Assembly: GCF_048544455.1 (NCBI RefSeq)
Contig: NC_133532.1
Coordinates: 15,998,948 to 16,062,947, forward strand
DNA: 64,000 nucleotides
Origin: Silene latifolia
Taxonomy: Eukaryota > Streptophyta > Magnoliopsida > Caryophyllales > Caryophyllaceae
Direction: 5' to 3'
Shown here: piece after piece, positions 11,001-22,387 of the stretch
How the letters are laid out: every line of letters starts with the position of its first letter
Position numbering within the stretch: the first letter of the stretch is position 1
Position numbers and translations under genes: made by a program
Notes under the pieces: generated by a model
The model's database searches: none
Told to the model about the DNA's origin: nothing
What the model saw: the letters and a program-made list of their open reading frames with translations, nothing else

Positions 11001-11845
11001 TCCTCACTGATTTATTTGTGCACTATTTGTGTTTCTTTATGTCTCATCCATTTTCATTTGTTTGATACTTTTGAGTTTTGACTCTCAAATCGCAGTTATA
11101 GTTTGAGCACTAAAAATTGGAAGAGACGATTTTTCAATGAGTTATTGAGAGACCAATCTTTCGTACTCTTTTATTTGTGTTTTGTAACCCTTTTGTTATT
11201 GATCGTGACATAGTAATTTCGTACCTATTTACATAATAAATGTACTAATTTTATCTTTAATCATGAGTTATACCTATTTTATTACCTTTACTACGACTTT
11301 TTCTTAAAATTGTAAAATAATCTCTCAATAAATTTACTAGTATAGATCCCGTGCTACAACACGGTATTTGTAGAGTGTTGAGTTAGAGAATGTTGTCATT
11401 AACTTATTTTTACATTTAATAAATTTACTATTCATTAACTCATTTTTACATTTAAAATGTCATGAAATGTATATATTAATAATTTTTATTATCACAAAAC
11501 TAATAATTTTGTTTTGTAAACTTCTCAACTTATTTTAGTGATTTTTTATTTTCACGAATCTAATAATATTAGTTTTGTTTTTGTTTTATAGACAGAAAAT
11601 ATATGTCAAATCATTTTCTAACAAAGATTATCAATGTGTATTTAAACTTTTATTTTATGCTAATTAAAAAACTGTTTTAATTTGATATAAAGTTATATTT
11701 TAATGAAAAGTTAATAGTTTAATGTTCATTTGTTTCCTTATTTAATTAAATGAAGTTTAGAGGGAATGTTTTTTCTTATTTAAGTAAATTGAGATAGGAA
11801 GCAAACCTTTCTAGAATCTTATACTCTGTATATGGTAAATAATAT
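11001..11845. other. Intergenic AT-rich DNA
   Basis: No gene is seen. Contains a small GC-rich hairpin, CCCGTGCTACAACACGG (about 11349-11365), in otherwise AT-rich sequence; similar hairpins occur widely near plant transposon ends. The 5 bp AATAT at 11841-11845 is the target duplication of the adjacent LTR element. Confidence 0.5.
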
Positions 11846-12472
11846 TGATGGGGCATATTCTGCACCGCTGACCAAGTCAACATGATTGAGCAAGGTCAAA
11901 GATATCCACAACAAGTCAACGACTTGGACAATCTAGCCGATGCAGCCCATCGGCCCGTCAGCCTGGGTCTCGGGCACTCTCGGCATGGTAACCTGTCAGC
12001 CGGGACACATATCCGCGTACTCATATCCAAGACCCCTCGGCGGCGAGCCAACAGGATCCGCCGGCCAGCCATAGGCCCCTCGGCCGAGGGGTAGATCAGT
12101 CTTTCCACCTGCTAGCCACTTGGCCACTTGGCCACTACGTGACAAAAGGTGAAAGCCTATAAATACTCCTCAACCTTCATTGAGGAAAGGACCCGAACGA
12201 ATACACAATTAAACCTAAATACACTATTCATCTGGTAATATCTTCCTTATCTCTCTACAATACACATTTAGCCAAGTAACAACTTATCTCTTAAGTTTAC
12301 TGACTTGAGCGTCGGAGTGAGTACGCTTGGCACAAAGCCAAGCCCTCAGTTCGTTCATTGTTGCAGGAGAGGCCGTGAGGAACGATTGAGACCAAAGGAG
12401 AATCCAACTCAAGACATCATTCAACAAGCCAAGGGTGGTAACTATACTTGATCTGGAATTACACCCGGAATA
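11846..12472 (+). repeat. 5' LTR of the Retand-like element
   Basis: Starts TGATGGGGCATATTC and ends CACCCGGAATA (the final CA has become TA). It is 627 bp; the 19 bp excess over the 3' LTR comes from a 10 bp and an 8 bp local insertion and one single base. Confidence 0.92.
12158..12165 (+). promoter_or_regulatory. TATA box in the 5' LTR
   Basis: TATAAATA in GCCTATAAATACTCC, about 310 bp into the LTR. The same sequence sits at 22681-22688 in the 3' LTR. It is the likely core promoter for the genomic transcript. Confidence 0.75.
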
Positions 12473-12492
12473 ATTGGCACCGTCTGTGGGGA
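12473..12492 (+). other. Primer binding site
   Basis: ATTGGCACCGTCTGTGGGGA lies immediately after the 5' LTR. This TGGCRCCGTCTGTGGGG type is common in plant Tat-group elements. The priming tRNA cannot be named safely from the sequence alone. Confidence 0.7.
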
Positions 12493-12575
12493 GAGACACT
12501 AGAAGCTAGTCACATTCACTCCCAAACAAAAAAAAAAAAAAAAAACAACAAAAACCCACCCAAAAAGCTAAGAAG

Positions 12576-14033
12576 ATGTCAAAACAACAAGACGCAGTCG
12601 TGACCGACGAAACCGCATTTTACCACGATGACACTTTCAACAATTCTGGAATCGTGCAGCCCTCCACCGGCGGGGTAATCCAACCGGAGTTCGGCATGCC
12701 CATAACGCCGGACACGCCGCTGCCAGCCAACCAGGTCACCATCATGGGACATGTGGTTGACATAGCGAAACTGAAAATGGTCCTGGACCTAATTAGTAAT
12801 ACGCCTGCTCACACTGTCACGCCGACAAGAGCGGCGGAAAACGCCCAGGAGACCAGGGCCCAAAACGTAACTCCGAGAAATTTGAACGGAGCACTGGGAG
12901 AAGCTGACCCAGCCAAGTCGCCGGGGGAGCCCAAAGTGGGCGTGGTAGACCTAAGTCCTTCCCGCACTCATGGGAGGACAGAGTCCCCGCAACACGAACG
13001 AGGCTTACCCCGGAGGAACCAGAGGAGTCCGACTCAGCAGAGTTGGAGAAGAAGTCCGAGTCGAAGAAGAAGTCTTTCCCGCTACGAGGAGAGGAGCCGG
13101 ATTAGGAATGCGAGGAGCCGATCGCCGCGCGTCGTTCGATACGCGGTCGACGACCCCCTCAACGCCTACGTCCTAGACGTCCCGGTGCCAACTAAGCTCA
13201 AGTTGCCACCTCTGTCATACAAGGGAGACAAGTGATCCCCGACCACGCTGAGGCTTTCGAGTCTTACATGTCGGTATGGGAACTGCCCGATGAGGTCTGG
13301 TGCCGAGTCTTCCCAACAACTTTGCATGGGATGGCTCAAAGTTGGTACAAGGGGCTTCCCGACGGCTCGGTATACTATTACGCCGACCTAAGAGACGCCT
13401 TTCTAGCCCAGTACTCTTGTAACAAGAGAAGGGCCGTGGAGACATCGGACCTCCTAACTATCAAACAGGAGGGGGGCGAGTCTCTACGAAGCTACGTGAA
13501 GAGGTTCGACGGAAAGGTCCAGCAGATTCGAGAAATTAATCCCGAATTAGCGGCCTTCTTGGCCGATGAAGGGCCTCCCAAGGGGAGACTTGAAAAATGA
13601 GCTCATCAAGTGCGGAGGGCTGAACTTGGACGCCGCTAGAAAGATGGCCGACCAGGCCATCAAGGTAGAAGACTATCACAAGACCTGGGTAGGCCCCAGC
13701 GAGGCCGAGCACTCAGAAAAGAAGAGTCACCGGGAGGACAACCCGGATGAGAGGCGCCGTGACAACAACGGGTCGCGGTCCGATGAAAGACGCCGTGACA
13801 ATAACAGGTCATGGCCCAACAAATCTACCAGGAAACAGAACTCGGCGGATGCCGGGGGGAGCTCGGGAACGTACTACAAAAAACGGTACGATGATCACAC
13901 CCCCTTAGTCGTATCGGCTGCCGAGGTCTTCGCGTTGAGCAAGAACGAGGGCCAGAAGTGGGAAAGACCCCTAGGTCGAGGAGTGACGGTGACACGAGCC
14001 ATCGTGAGTACCAAGGCCACACCGGACACTTAA
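12576..14033 (+). pseudogene. gag of the Retand-like element, frameshifted
   Basis: Starts at ATG 12576, which follows an adenine-rich leader. The N-terminal part (12576-13235) has an acidic/proline-rich head and an Arg/Ser-rich segment around residues 130-195. A frame change near 13232 leads into the conserved retrotransposon gag core (WYKGLPDGSVYYYADLRDAF, then RSYVKRFDGKVQQIREI), and another near 13590 into a basic, Asp/Arg-rich C-terminal part ending at 14033. The protein would form the nucleocapsid particle. At least two single-base frame changes separate the three pieces, so it is not expressed as one protein unless these are sequencing errors. Confidence 0.8.
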
Positions 14034-14169
14034 CCAACGACCGCCGACATCCGAAGAATGCCATTGAAGAACCGATCCGTAAGGGAGCCTCGGCAAATAT
14101 GTTGCCGGGGGACGTAAAAACCAGATGCCGGTGGTCGCATAGCAAGTCCGTCTCGAACGGGTAGGAGTA

Positions 14170-14744
14170 ATCCACGTGGTCATCGGAGGCAACGGAACGA
14201 TGGGTCGCGCTCACGGGCACAAACGGCACCGAATGAGCCATATCGGGCCATCAACTTTGTGCCCAATACTGACCACCCCCGCTCCCAACATCCCGAGATA
14301 TGACCATCGGGCGGGAGGACTACGAGGGAGTCATCGCTCCTCACACGACCCACTTACAGTCCCACCCGGACATAGCCAACCATTTGGTGAAGAGGTGCCC
14401 GATTGACACGGCGCCTACACAAACATTATGTATGAGAGAATGCTTTCTCGGCCTCGGCCCGAGAGTCGAAGATTTGAGCCCCGCACCAACCCGCTGTACA
14501 GCTTTTCTGGGGTCGGCCTGGTACCCCTGGGGTCGGTCAGACTGCCGGTGAGGTTCGGCGAAGGAACTGCAGCCAGGAATGTTATGTTTGAGTTTATAGT
14601 TATCGACGGCACATCCGCCCACAACGTGCTCATAGGTCGGGTCACTTTGAGTGAAACCGACGCCGTAATTTCCATCCGGGCCTTGACATTGATATACGTC
14701 TCGGACCGGGGGGAAGCACATAAGCTCGCCTCGAAGAACGAGAA
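14170..14744 (+). pseudogene. Retrotransposon protease region
   Basis: Aspartic protease of the element. The active-site segment lies at 14395-14430, where one base appears missing from a G run: the translation reads CPIDTAPTQT in one frame while the following AYTNIMYERM-like residues are in the next. The downstream flap and C-terminal motif GSVRLPVRFGEG...FIVIDGTSAHNVLIGR (14530-14640) is typical of Tat-group proteases. In related elements the protease runs into a linker and then the reverse transcriptase; here an RNase H-like segment replaces the linker after 14745. Confidence 0.8.
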
Positions 14745-15110
14745 GGAACCCGGCGTATGGGAGATACACACCAACGGCCCCTCCAAGACGGATAGCTCGA
14801 AAGCCAGCATCGTTATTCTTAGCCCAAGCGGAGACGTGTTTGAGCACGTCTTGGAGCTTACCTCCTTGACCTCAAACAACGAATCCAAGTACGAGGCAGT
14901 GATAACCGGAGTCAGGCTAGCCAGAACCGCCGGGGCGGAGCATGTCGTGGTAAAAACAGATTCGCTCTTATTGACCAATCAGATCAAAGGAGAGCACAAG
15001 GCTCGGGACCATAGGACGACAAGGTATCTAGAGAGGGTGAGAGCCGTCGCCTCGAAATTAAAATCCTTCCAGATACAACACACTCCCAGGGCCGACGACG
15101 ACCAAACCGT
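14745..15110 (+). pseudogene. Extra RNase H-like segment between protease and reverse transcriptase
   Basis: Continuous in frame with the upstream protease (one open frame, 14428-15276), this segment reads PGVWEIHTNGPSKTDSS, SNNESKYEAVITGVRLAR, VVVKTDSLLLTNQIKGEH and ARDHRTTRYLERVRAVASKL. It aligns along its whole length with the archaeal-type RNase H at 16590-16975 of the same element. The first catalytic Asp (YTDGSS in the other copy) is Asn here (HTNGPS), so it should be catalytically dead. The terminal ADALSKLA motif of the other copy is replaced by a junction into VSMVEGAETEEVEIDPGRTV, the normal lead-in to the reverse transcriptase. It looks like a duplication or template-switch product. 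Confidence 0.8.
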
Positions 15111-15823
15111 CAGCATGGTCGAAGGAGCAGAGACTGAGGAGGTGGAGATTGACCCAGGCCGCACCGTAACCGTCGGTGTCAACCTGGAACCAAAATTCAG
15201 AGCCGAACTCCTGGACCTGCTAAGGAAAAATAAAGACGTTTTCGCCTACTCGGCGGCCGCCGAGATGCCGGCGTGAGCCGGGAGGTAATTATTCACAAGC
15301 TAAACGTACTCCCCAACGCCGCCTGTCAAGCAAAGGATGAGGAACTCCTCAGTCGAGAAAGATGAGGCCATCAAAGCCGAGGTAGATAAACTACTTACGG
15401 CGGGTTTTATTATGCCTTGCACTTGCCCTGAGTGGTTAGCCAATGTTGTGATGGTAAAGAAATCATCGGGGGCATGGAGAATGTGTGTAGACTTTACCCA
15501 ACTTAATAAAGCATGCCCCAAAGATTGTTACCCTTTGCCTCGAATAGATAGCTTGATCGACGCCACGGCAGGATACACCATGCCGAGCCTCGCTAGACGC
15601 CTTCTCGGGGTATCACCAGGTATTCATGGCCGAGGAAGACATGCCTAAATGCGCATTCATCACCGCTAACGGCACATACATGTACAAAATGATGCCGTTT
15701 GGTTTGAAAAACGCCGGCGCCACGTATACAAGACTGGTGGACAAGGTATTCCAAAATCAGAAAGGACGAAACATTGAGGCTTACGTCGACGATGCTATTG
15801 TAAAAAGCAAGTCCGACAAATGA
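15111..15823 (+). pseudogene. Reverse transcriptase of the Retand-like element, frameshifted
   Basis: N-terminal lead-in at 15111-15276 (EPKFRAELLDLLRKNKDVFA), then AEVDKLLTAGFIMP, EWLANVVMVKKSSGAWRMC, NKACPKDCYPLPRIDSLIDA (15380-15570), a frame change near 15590-15625, then KCAFITANGTYMYKMMPFGL and the catalytic YVDD box (AYVDDAIVKSKSD, about 15779-15818). These are the standard polymerase motifs in order. A stop or frame change before 15300, the break near 15600 and a stop at 15821 disable it. Confidence 0.9.
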
Positions 15824-16589
15824 GCACTGGCCGATTTACACGAAACATTTTGTTCACTAAGGAAATACAAGATGAAGCTCAACCCAATGAAATGCAACCG
15901 GTGTCCGGCGGGTAAATTCCTCGGTGTACTTGTCAGTGCAGAGGCATCGATGCAAATCCAGACAAGATCCAAGCAATCCTAGACCTACCGGAACCAAAGA
16001 ATCGAAAAGAGGTTATGATCTCGACCGGGAGAATGGCGGCTCTCGCCCGTTTCATCTCTCGGTCAACCGACAAGAGCACCCCATTCTTCAAGGTGTTGAA
16101 GGGGAATAAAGACTTGGTGGGGGAGGAACGAGCACGGCTTTCAAGCAATTGAAAGCCCATCTTCGTACTCTCCCAACTCGTCCGTGCCGATGTTGGGGGA
16201 GACGCTATACCTATACATAGCAAGATTACCTCGGCCACGGTCGGCCGCCGTGATCATCGGGGAAGAGGACAAACAAAGAACACCCAATCTACTTTGTCGG
16301 CCATACGCTGTTGCCCGCCGAGAAAAATTACCCACTAATTGAGAAAGCAGCCTTTTCGTCGTCGTTGCCACAAGGAAGTTAAAACCCTACTTCGACGCAC
16401 ACCCCGTGACGGTCCTAACCGATCAGCCACTTGAGAAAGCTTTGGAGAGATTCGAACAATCCGGCAGGCTCATCAAATGGGCAGTGGAACTCTCTGGTTT
16501 CGGCATTCAGTACAAACCAAGGCCTTCGATAAAGGGGCAAGCACTTGCGATTTCTGGCCGAATGCACATATCAAGAAGAGCCAAACCCA
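15824..16589 (+). pseudogene. RNase H / connection region, degenerate
   Basis: Scattered across frames, pieces such as KSTPFFKVLKGNKDL (about 16070), VTVLTDQPLEKALERFEQSG and IKWAVELSGFGIQYKPRPSI (16406-16540) mark the RNase H that normally follows the reverse transcriptase. Several frameshifts are present and the catalytic residues cannot all be placed. Confidence 0.7.
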
Positions 16590-17006
16590 GGCATATGGGA
16601 GGTTTACACCGACGGCTCCTCCACGACGAACAGCTCAGGAGCCGGCATCCTTATCATCAGCCCAAACGGAGACGAGTTTGAGTACGCCTTGAAATTCACC
16701 TTCTCGGCCTCGAACAACGAATCCGAATACGAGGCGGTGATAACCGGAGTCGAGCTAGCTAGGGCCGCACGGAGCGTAACACATTGTGTTGAAGACAGAC
16801 TCACTGTTGGTTACTAACCAAATCAGAGGGGAGTTTGAGGCTCGGGACGACGGAATGGTAAGGTACCTAGAGAGGGTAAAATCCGACATAGCGAAATTGA
16901 AATCTTTCCAAATCCAATGCGTTCCCAGATCCGAAAACAACCGGGCCGACGCTCTCTCCAAACTGGCCGGCTCAACCATCAAGAATGTCACCAACCGTCT
17001 TTGGTA
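16590..17006 (+). pseudogene. Archaeal-type RNase H (second RNase H), frameshifted
   Basis: Reads GIWEVYTDGSSTTNSSGAG (first catalytic Asp), ASNNESEYEAVITGVELARA (catalytic Glu), then after a one-base frame change VLKTDSLLVTNQIRGE (third acidic residue) and SENNRADALSKLAGS. This additional RNase H after the normal one is a known trait of the Tat clade. It is the closest relative in the window of the segment at 14745-15110. Confidence 0.82.
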
Positions 17007-18307
17007 GATATCAGGAATACGAAGAGCATCACAGAGGCTGTCGGCATGGTAGGCAACATAGAGACCGAGACAACGTGGATGACCCCGATCATGAAATACA
17101 AACTCACAGGTGAATTGCCGGAGGGCCGCAATCCCTCGGCCAAAATAAAAAGGATCGCCACCAGGTACTTGGTGTTCGAAGGGGAACTGTACAGAAGATC
17201 CGTAATAAGACCACTCTTGAAGTGTGTCGGTCCAGCCGACGCAGAACTGATACTGACAGAGATTCACGAAGGCATCTGTGGACACCACATGGGGGCAAGA
17301 ACACTAGCCCACAAAGCTCTCCGAAATGGCTACTTCTCGGCCCACCATGCTTCAAGATTCCGTAACAAAGACCAAGAAATGCACAAACCGTCGATGCATG
17401 CCCCGTAATACACGCTCCCTCCAGGGACCTACAACCGGTGCTTAGTCCCCTTCCTTTCGCACAGTGGGGGATGGACATGCTAGGACCCTTCCCCACAGCC
17501 TCCGGAGGAAGGAAGTTCTTAATCGTCGCCGTTGATTACTTCACCAAATGGGTAGAAGCTGTAGCAGTACCAGCGAAGACCACAGCGGCTGTCAGAAAGG
17601 TAATTTGGGAAAATGTGATAACTCGCTTCGGGTTGCCCCAAGTTATGGTATTCGACCACGGCCGAGAATTTTGGAGCGACCTGATAATGAACTGGTTAGA
17701 AGAGCTTGGCATCAAGTTTGCGTACTCCTCCGTCTGCCACCCACAGAGCAACGGGCAGGCGGAAGCAGCCAACAAAACAATCCTCAACGGTTTGAAGAAA
17801 ACAGTTGAAGACCTTAAGGGAAGGTGGGCCGACGAACTACCCGGCGTCCTGTGGTCCCTTCGGACCACGGAGAAAGAAGCAACGGGGTACACCCCTTCCA
17901 CCCGGTCTACGGTTCCGGCGATCCTACCAATTGAAGCAACGGTGCCGACATTCAGAACGGCTACCTTTAACCCAGGTGAAAACGAGGAGGGCACGAAAGC
18001 CTCCCTAGACCTGGTCGAAGAAAGCCGAGATACAGCACGTCTCAACTTGGCAGTATATCAAAACCGGATGAGAAGAGCCTACAACCGAAGGGTCCACAAA
18101 AGGGACTTAAAAATAGGAGACCTAGTCCTAAGGAAGTCAGCTGCCACCAACAAAGGAAACATTCACGGTAAGCTGACGACCAACTGGGAGGGTCCCTACA
18201 AAGTGGTTGAAGAGATGAGGCCGGGTACATACCGGCTGACGGACATGGAGGGTGTGCCTTTGATGAGCCATTGGAATACCGACAACTTAAGAAAGTATTT
18301 TGTATAG
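17007..18307 (+). pseudogene. Integrase of the Retand-like element
   Basis: The zinc-binding N-terminal region (17010-17410) is in a separate frame (ILTEIHEGICGHHMGAR, then a His/Cys-containing stretch). The catalytic core is open from 17438 to 18307: WGMDMLGPFPTASGGRKF, VDYFTKWVEAVAV, ITRFGLPQVMVFDHGREF and SNGQAEAANKTIL give the D, D, E triad. A C-terminal GPY/F-like module (NWEGPYKVVEEMRPGTYRL) follows and the protein ends at NLRKYFV. Integrase inserts the cDNA into the genome. The 289-residue core frame is intact although the N-terminal domain is shifted out of frame. No chromodomain is present, as expected for Tat. Confidence 0.88.
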
Positions 18308-18430
18308 CGGCGGAGGTGTCCAAGCCCATTGTAGACACCCCAACGCGTAATCATAACGAAGAATCACCCAAATTTTCCATCAAAGTACTTGTCCCCTCCA
18401 TAAAGTTGCCACCGATCAGTCACCCAAAGA

Positions 18431-18850
18431 AGAAACGTATACTCAGTGCAGTTGAGACGCAAGTCTGGCGGTCAATATGCCTACAGTTACGAATGCTATC
18501 GAGCCATAACCCCGATTACCTCGGCCCTAGCCGAGAGCGACGGGGACACAATGACCGATACGCGCTATCGATCCGTAACCCCGATTACCTCGGCCAAAGC
18601 CGAGAGCGACGGGGACACAACGACCGATACGCTAGAAGAAACGTATACTCAGTGCAGTTGAGACGCAAGTCTGGCGGTCAATATGCCTACAGTTACGAAT
18701 GCTATCGAGCCATAACCCCGATTACCTCGGCCCTAGCCGAGAGTGACGGGGACACAATGACCGATACGCGCTATCGAGCCGTAACCCCGATTACCTCGGC
18801 CAAAGCCGAGAGCGACGGGGGCACAACGACCGATATGCTAGCAGGAACAT
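18431..18850 (+). repeat. Tandem repeat within the retrotransposon, about 206 bp x 2
   Basis: A unit starting AGAAACGTATACTCAGTGCA at 18431 recurs at 18637 (206 bp offset), with a degenerate third start near 18845. Each unit holds two shorter subrepeats of about 63-66 bp with TAACCCCGATTACCTCGGCC followed by the inverted AGCCGAG, so each can form a small hairpin. The position just after integrase matches the amplified tandem repeat reported for Retand. Confidence 0.9.
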
Positions 18851-19034
18851 AGACTCGGTGCAGCCGAGACGCGAATCACGCAATACACTAAAGACGTTAG
18901 ACACAGTTGAGATATGTATTCTAACTGCCTCAGCCATGCTGGCGGTAAAAACGAAAGCACTCAATTAATAACGCAAGAAAAGCAAAGGTTCGTGACCAAA
19001 GTCCCGGCCAAGCCGAGGACCGAAAAGACAAAAC

Positions 19035-19040
19035 TTTATT
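19035..19040 (-). terminator. Polyadenylation signal of the antisense gene
   Basis: TTTATT on the plus strand is AATAAA on the minus strand, about 225 bp downstream of the last codon of the antisense reading frame (19265), a sensible position for a 3' end signal. Confidence 0.55.
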
Positions 19041-19264
19041 GAACATGATTGCAAGGAGAGTACAAACGACGGCCGTCCCCATGGGGATAGCCTAAACTCT
19101 ACCTACCAAAGCTTTACAAAAGCTACGAAACAAAAAAACAAAAGGTTACAGACTTGGGATTTGAAGCGCCAAAAGATGGCAGGGAGAGGAGGCTCAATAA
19201 TTGGCCCCGAACGCCTAAAGCTATCCGAGACGCCGGGTGAGTCCGGTGACGACCGCCCGTCTCC

Positions 19265-21698
19265 CTATGCCTGTTGCTTCCCTCCATCAGCAGCAGCAGC
19301 AGCATCTTCGGTGGCCGGCTCAGAAGAGGGCTCGACATTTTCAAGCACCTTTAGCCCGTCACCCTCCTTCACCTCTGCATCGCAGGCCGCCTTCGCCTCA
19401 GCTATCTGAGCCGCCTTCGCCGCCTCCGCATCCGCTGCTTCCGCCGCATCGGCCATCTCATCCAGAAGCTGGTCAAATTTATCCCACGGGAAGGTGCCGT
19501 CGGGGAGAAGTTTCTTAATTGCCTCCCTGGTCGCCTCCTCGGCCCGGTCCCGAAACTGGGCACACATTTTAGGGAGGAGATCATCTTGAAGCATTTCAAT
19601 ATCCTTCTCCTTCTGGGCAACGACAGCGTGCGCGTCCCTGAGCGCCTCCGCCTGGTTGTCGAACTGATCCTTCCACTGATCCCTCTTGGCAACCATGGCG
19701 TCATAAGCATCCTTATACCTGTTCCGCTCTTCCATCATCTTGGCGGTGGCGGCATCGCCTTCCTCAACTTTGGCCCTCTCGGCCCAAGCGGCTTCTCAAC
19801 TTCCTCCACGCGCTTCGTGGCGTAAGAGAGATCCGATTTAGCCTTCGCGGCTTCCCCCTTTGCGGGAGAGAGATCCAGTTTAAGCTTTGCGAGTGGGCGC
19901 AGCTTGGGCCATAGTTTTCTCCTGCTCCGTGATGTAGGAGCCGGCCTGTTGGGTCCACCTCCCAGCTTCTTATACCAGTTTCGCACCCTCCGCCACAAGC
20001 TCGGAGGCAGAAATCTTCTGAGCCGAGGAGTCAACGATGACATTTCCAGCACCCGCCCTCCCAATAGCCTTCTCAGGTCGCTTCCCGATTGCCGTTCAAA
20101 GCAAGAACGGTGGTCGCCGAGGAGGATCTACAAAAATTTACACAGAGCATCCATATCACCTTGCATTGACACATCGTAAAGCCTGGTCATCGGGATGTCC
20201 AACGAACCGGCTAAATCCGAACCGCAAGTTAGATCCGTACCAGTTTGGACCCTCTTAAATGGAGGGCCGGTAGGCTTCTCCCCGGCAACGGTGGAAGCAG
20301 GTGGTGGCTCCTTTCTCTTCTTTGGGGAAGAAGGACCCTTAGCAACGGTCACCACCTTGTCAGTGATGTCGATAATCTCCACATGATCCTTCTGCACCAC
20401 TGGGGTCGAGGAGGGAGTGGACGCGCGACGCCGCCGCCACGGACGGTCCTTTCTTTGTTCTCTTCGCACGCTCCGAGAACCCGCGCTTGGGCCGCCGACG
20501 GATCCAACGACTTCACCGCTTCTCCATAAGGTCGTTAGGAGCCGGTCTACGATCACTTTTTTCAGCCGTAGGATGCTGCTGAACGACCTTCCCGTCCTTA
20601 TCAAGGCCTATCCTCTTTAAGGTACTCTCGGACGATTCTCGCCAAACCGGTCCGCAAGAAATCAAGCAAAGAATTACATGAAAGAAATGAAACACACTCT
20701 AAAAACAGAACATAACGAGCTAAGATGGGCCTCACACCGACCCCACTCACCCTGGCCGAGGGCCGGTATGAGGCCGACGTGGCAAGCGGCTCATCCCGAA
20801 GAATAATCCGAGTCGGGGCAGCCATCCCTTCTCGGCGTCAAACAGCTGCAGACGCCCGCTTCTCATCCTCGCAAGAAGGACCATCGAAGCATCCATCTTA
20901 GCCTTACCCCGGGAGATACATTTATCGTACTCTTCCCGGCTCTCACACCGAAAGTGAACAGGGCTCTGGAAAGACCGAGGCAAAGGGTAATCCTCCGGCA
21001 CTTGGACATACACCCACCGCCGTTGCCAGTCTTTGCAAGAAGTAAGCTTGTTCACGGAGACATAGCCTGGCTCCATCTGTACGCTGTACCACCCCACTTT
21101 ACCGGAAATTGACGGCCGAAGACTGTGAAGTCGGCGGAATAAGTTGACTGTCGGGATCTCTCCCCTAAAGAGACAAAGCCAGACAAAGCCAACTATCGTC
21201 CTCACGCCAGCGGATGTAGTTGGGCCACCGCGACGTTTGCACTGATAATGGCCACGACGTATTTATTCAGAGGAAACCGCAGCCCATACTCCAGATGCCT
21301 GATGTACACGCCGGTGTGACCCGGTGGAGGGCAACAGACCGCCTGACCCTTCTTAGGAATAACGATCTTATACCCCTCACCAAATGAGAAATGGCCTCCG
21401 AAAAATGTCTCGCCGGAACAACTGGCGAACTTATGAGACCAACCACGTTCAAGACCAATCGTGCAGGGCTCGCCATGATCCGGGACAGATGACCTCCCAC
21501 CATCGAAGGGTTCCCCTCATCCTCATCAGCATCGTCACCCTCATCCTCCCGTCCCTCCAGAATTGGTGGATCGACTACGGGAGAAGGAGACCTAGGGCCC
21601 CCAAACCTTATCGGAATGGCGTCTAGTATCTCCTCCCCATCAAGACGCAACGGAGAACCCTCCCACGAAGTGCTAGTCCCGCGTCGCAGAGAAGACAT
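19265..21698 (-). pseudogene. Antisense gene of the retrotransposon (PF04195-like protein), frameshifted
   Basis: Minus-strand coding pieces: 21698-21267 (start MSSLRRGTSTSWEG, acidic GDDADEDEG stretch), 21205-20747 (VGFVWLCLFRGEIPTVNLFR, KLTSCKDWQRRWVYVQVPED), 20604-20128 (basic, low complexity) and 19738-19265 (a long coiled coil, MMEERNRYKDAYDAMVAK, ending in an Ala/Glu-rich tail). The central part resembles the 'putative gypsy-type transposon' domain (PF04195) found in plant Tat-group antisense frames. The function of this protein is unknown. A TATA box (21879-21872) and AATAAA (19040-19035) on the same strand make it a self-contained unit between integrase and 3' LTR. The breaks near 21270-21200, 20740-20610 and 20120-19740 may include introns as well as frameshifts. 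Confidence 0.72.
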
Positions 21699-21871
21699 AA
21701 TAGCAATAATTGTTCAACAAAATAAAGAGAAGAAGTTTGTTTGTTTACCTTGAAGAAAAACACTCGCCGGAATGACAACTGAGAAAGTTAGAAGACGAAG
21801 AAACCTTCGAAAGTTTAGAGGAAAAATTTTGGAGAATGAAATTGGTGACCAATTTCACGGGATAACTGCCC

Positions 21872-21879
21872 TATTTATA
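21872..21879 (-). promoter_or_regulatory. TATA box of the antisense gene
   Basis: TATAAATA on the minus strand, in the palindrome-like CCCTATAAATAGGG, 174 bp upstream of the antisense start codon at 21698. Confidence 0.65.
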
Positions 21880-22375
21880 GGGAAAAGCCCATGAAGAAGG
21901 ACCAATCAGAGAACAGCCCATGAAGCGTCAACCAATCAGCGTGCAGACACGTGTCGGACATGCAACCACGGGATGTCAATCGTTGCAACAGTTAGACGTC
22001 AATCAATGCAACAGTGACCAAGCGTCTTCAACACGCCTATTCATATCTCCTTGCCTATTCACCTCCCTCAACAAATTCTCAAGCATCTGCTCTCCGCCGG
22101 CCACATAATCAACCAAGCTAGAAAGCGCCGACAGGGGGCAATCAAAAACAACCGGCACTCTCAACCCTGGTCTCGGCCAGCGTCACTTTCTTTTCCACAT
22201 CGGATGCCCTTTACGCATCCATGTGGAGGGGGGATATGGTACGGCCTAAGAGAGACCAGGCCGAGGTAAAAGAAGCCGCCGCAGAAGAAGCCGATGCAGG
22301 AAATTTTTTACAAATTACTTGCGCAGAATATACGCTCAAACATACATCGGAGCCCATACCACGGCATAGACTACG

Positions 22376-22387
22376 CTGGGGGCAAAT
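22376..22387 (+). other. Polypurine tract region
   Basis: The sequence GCTGGGGGCAAAT abuts the start of the 3' LTR at 22388. It is the expected position of the plus-strand primer, though the tract is short and includes pyrimidines. Confidence 0.55.

Noticed and set aside
18271-18852. 193-residue open frame over the tandem repeats
   Set aside because: It only translates the 206 bp repeats after the integrase stop; the peptide repeats reflect DNA repeats.
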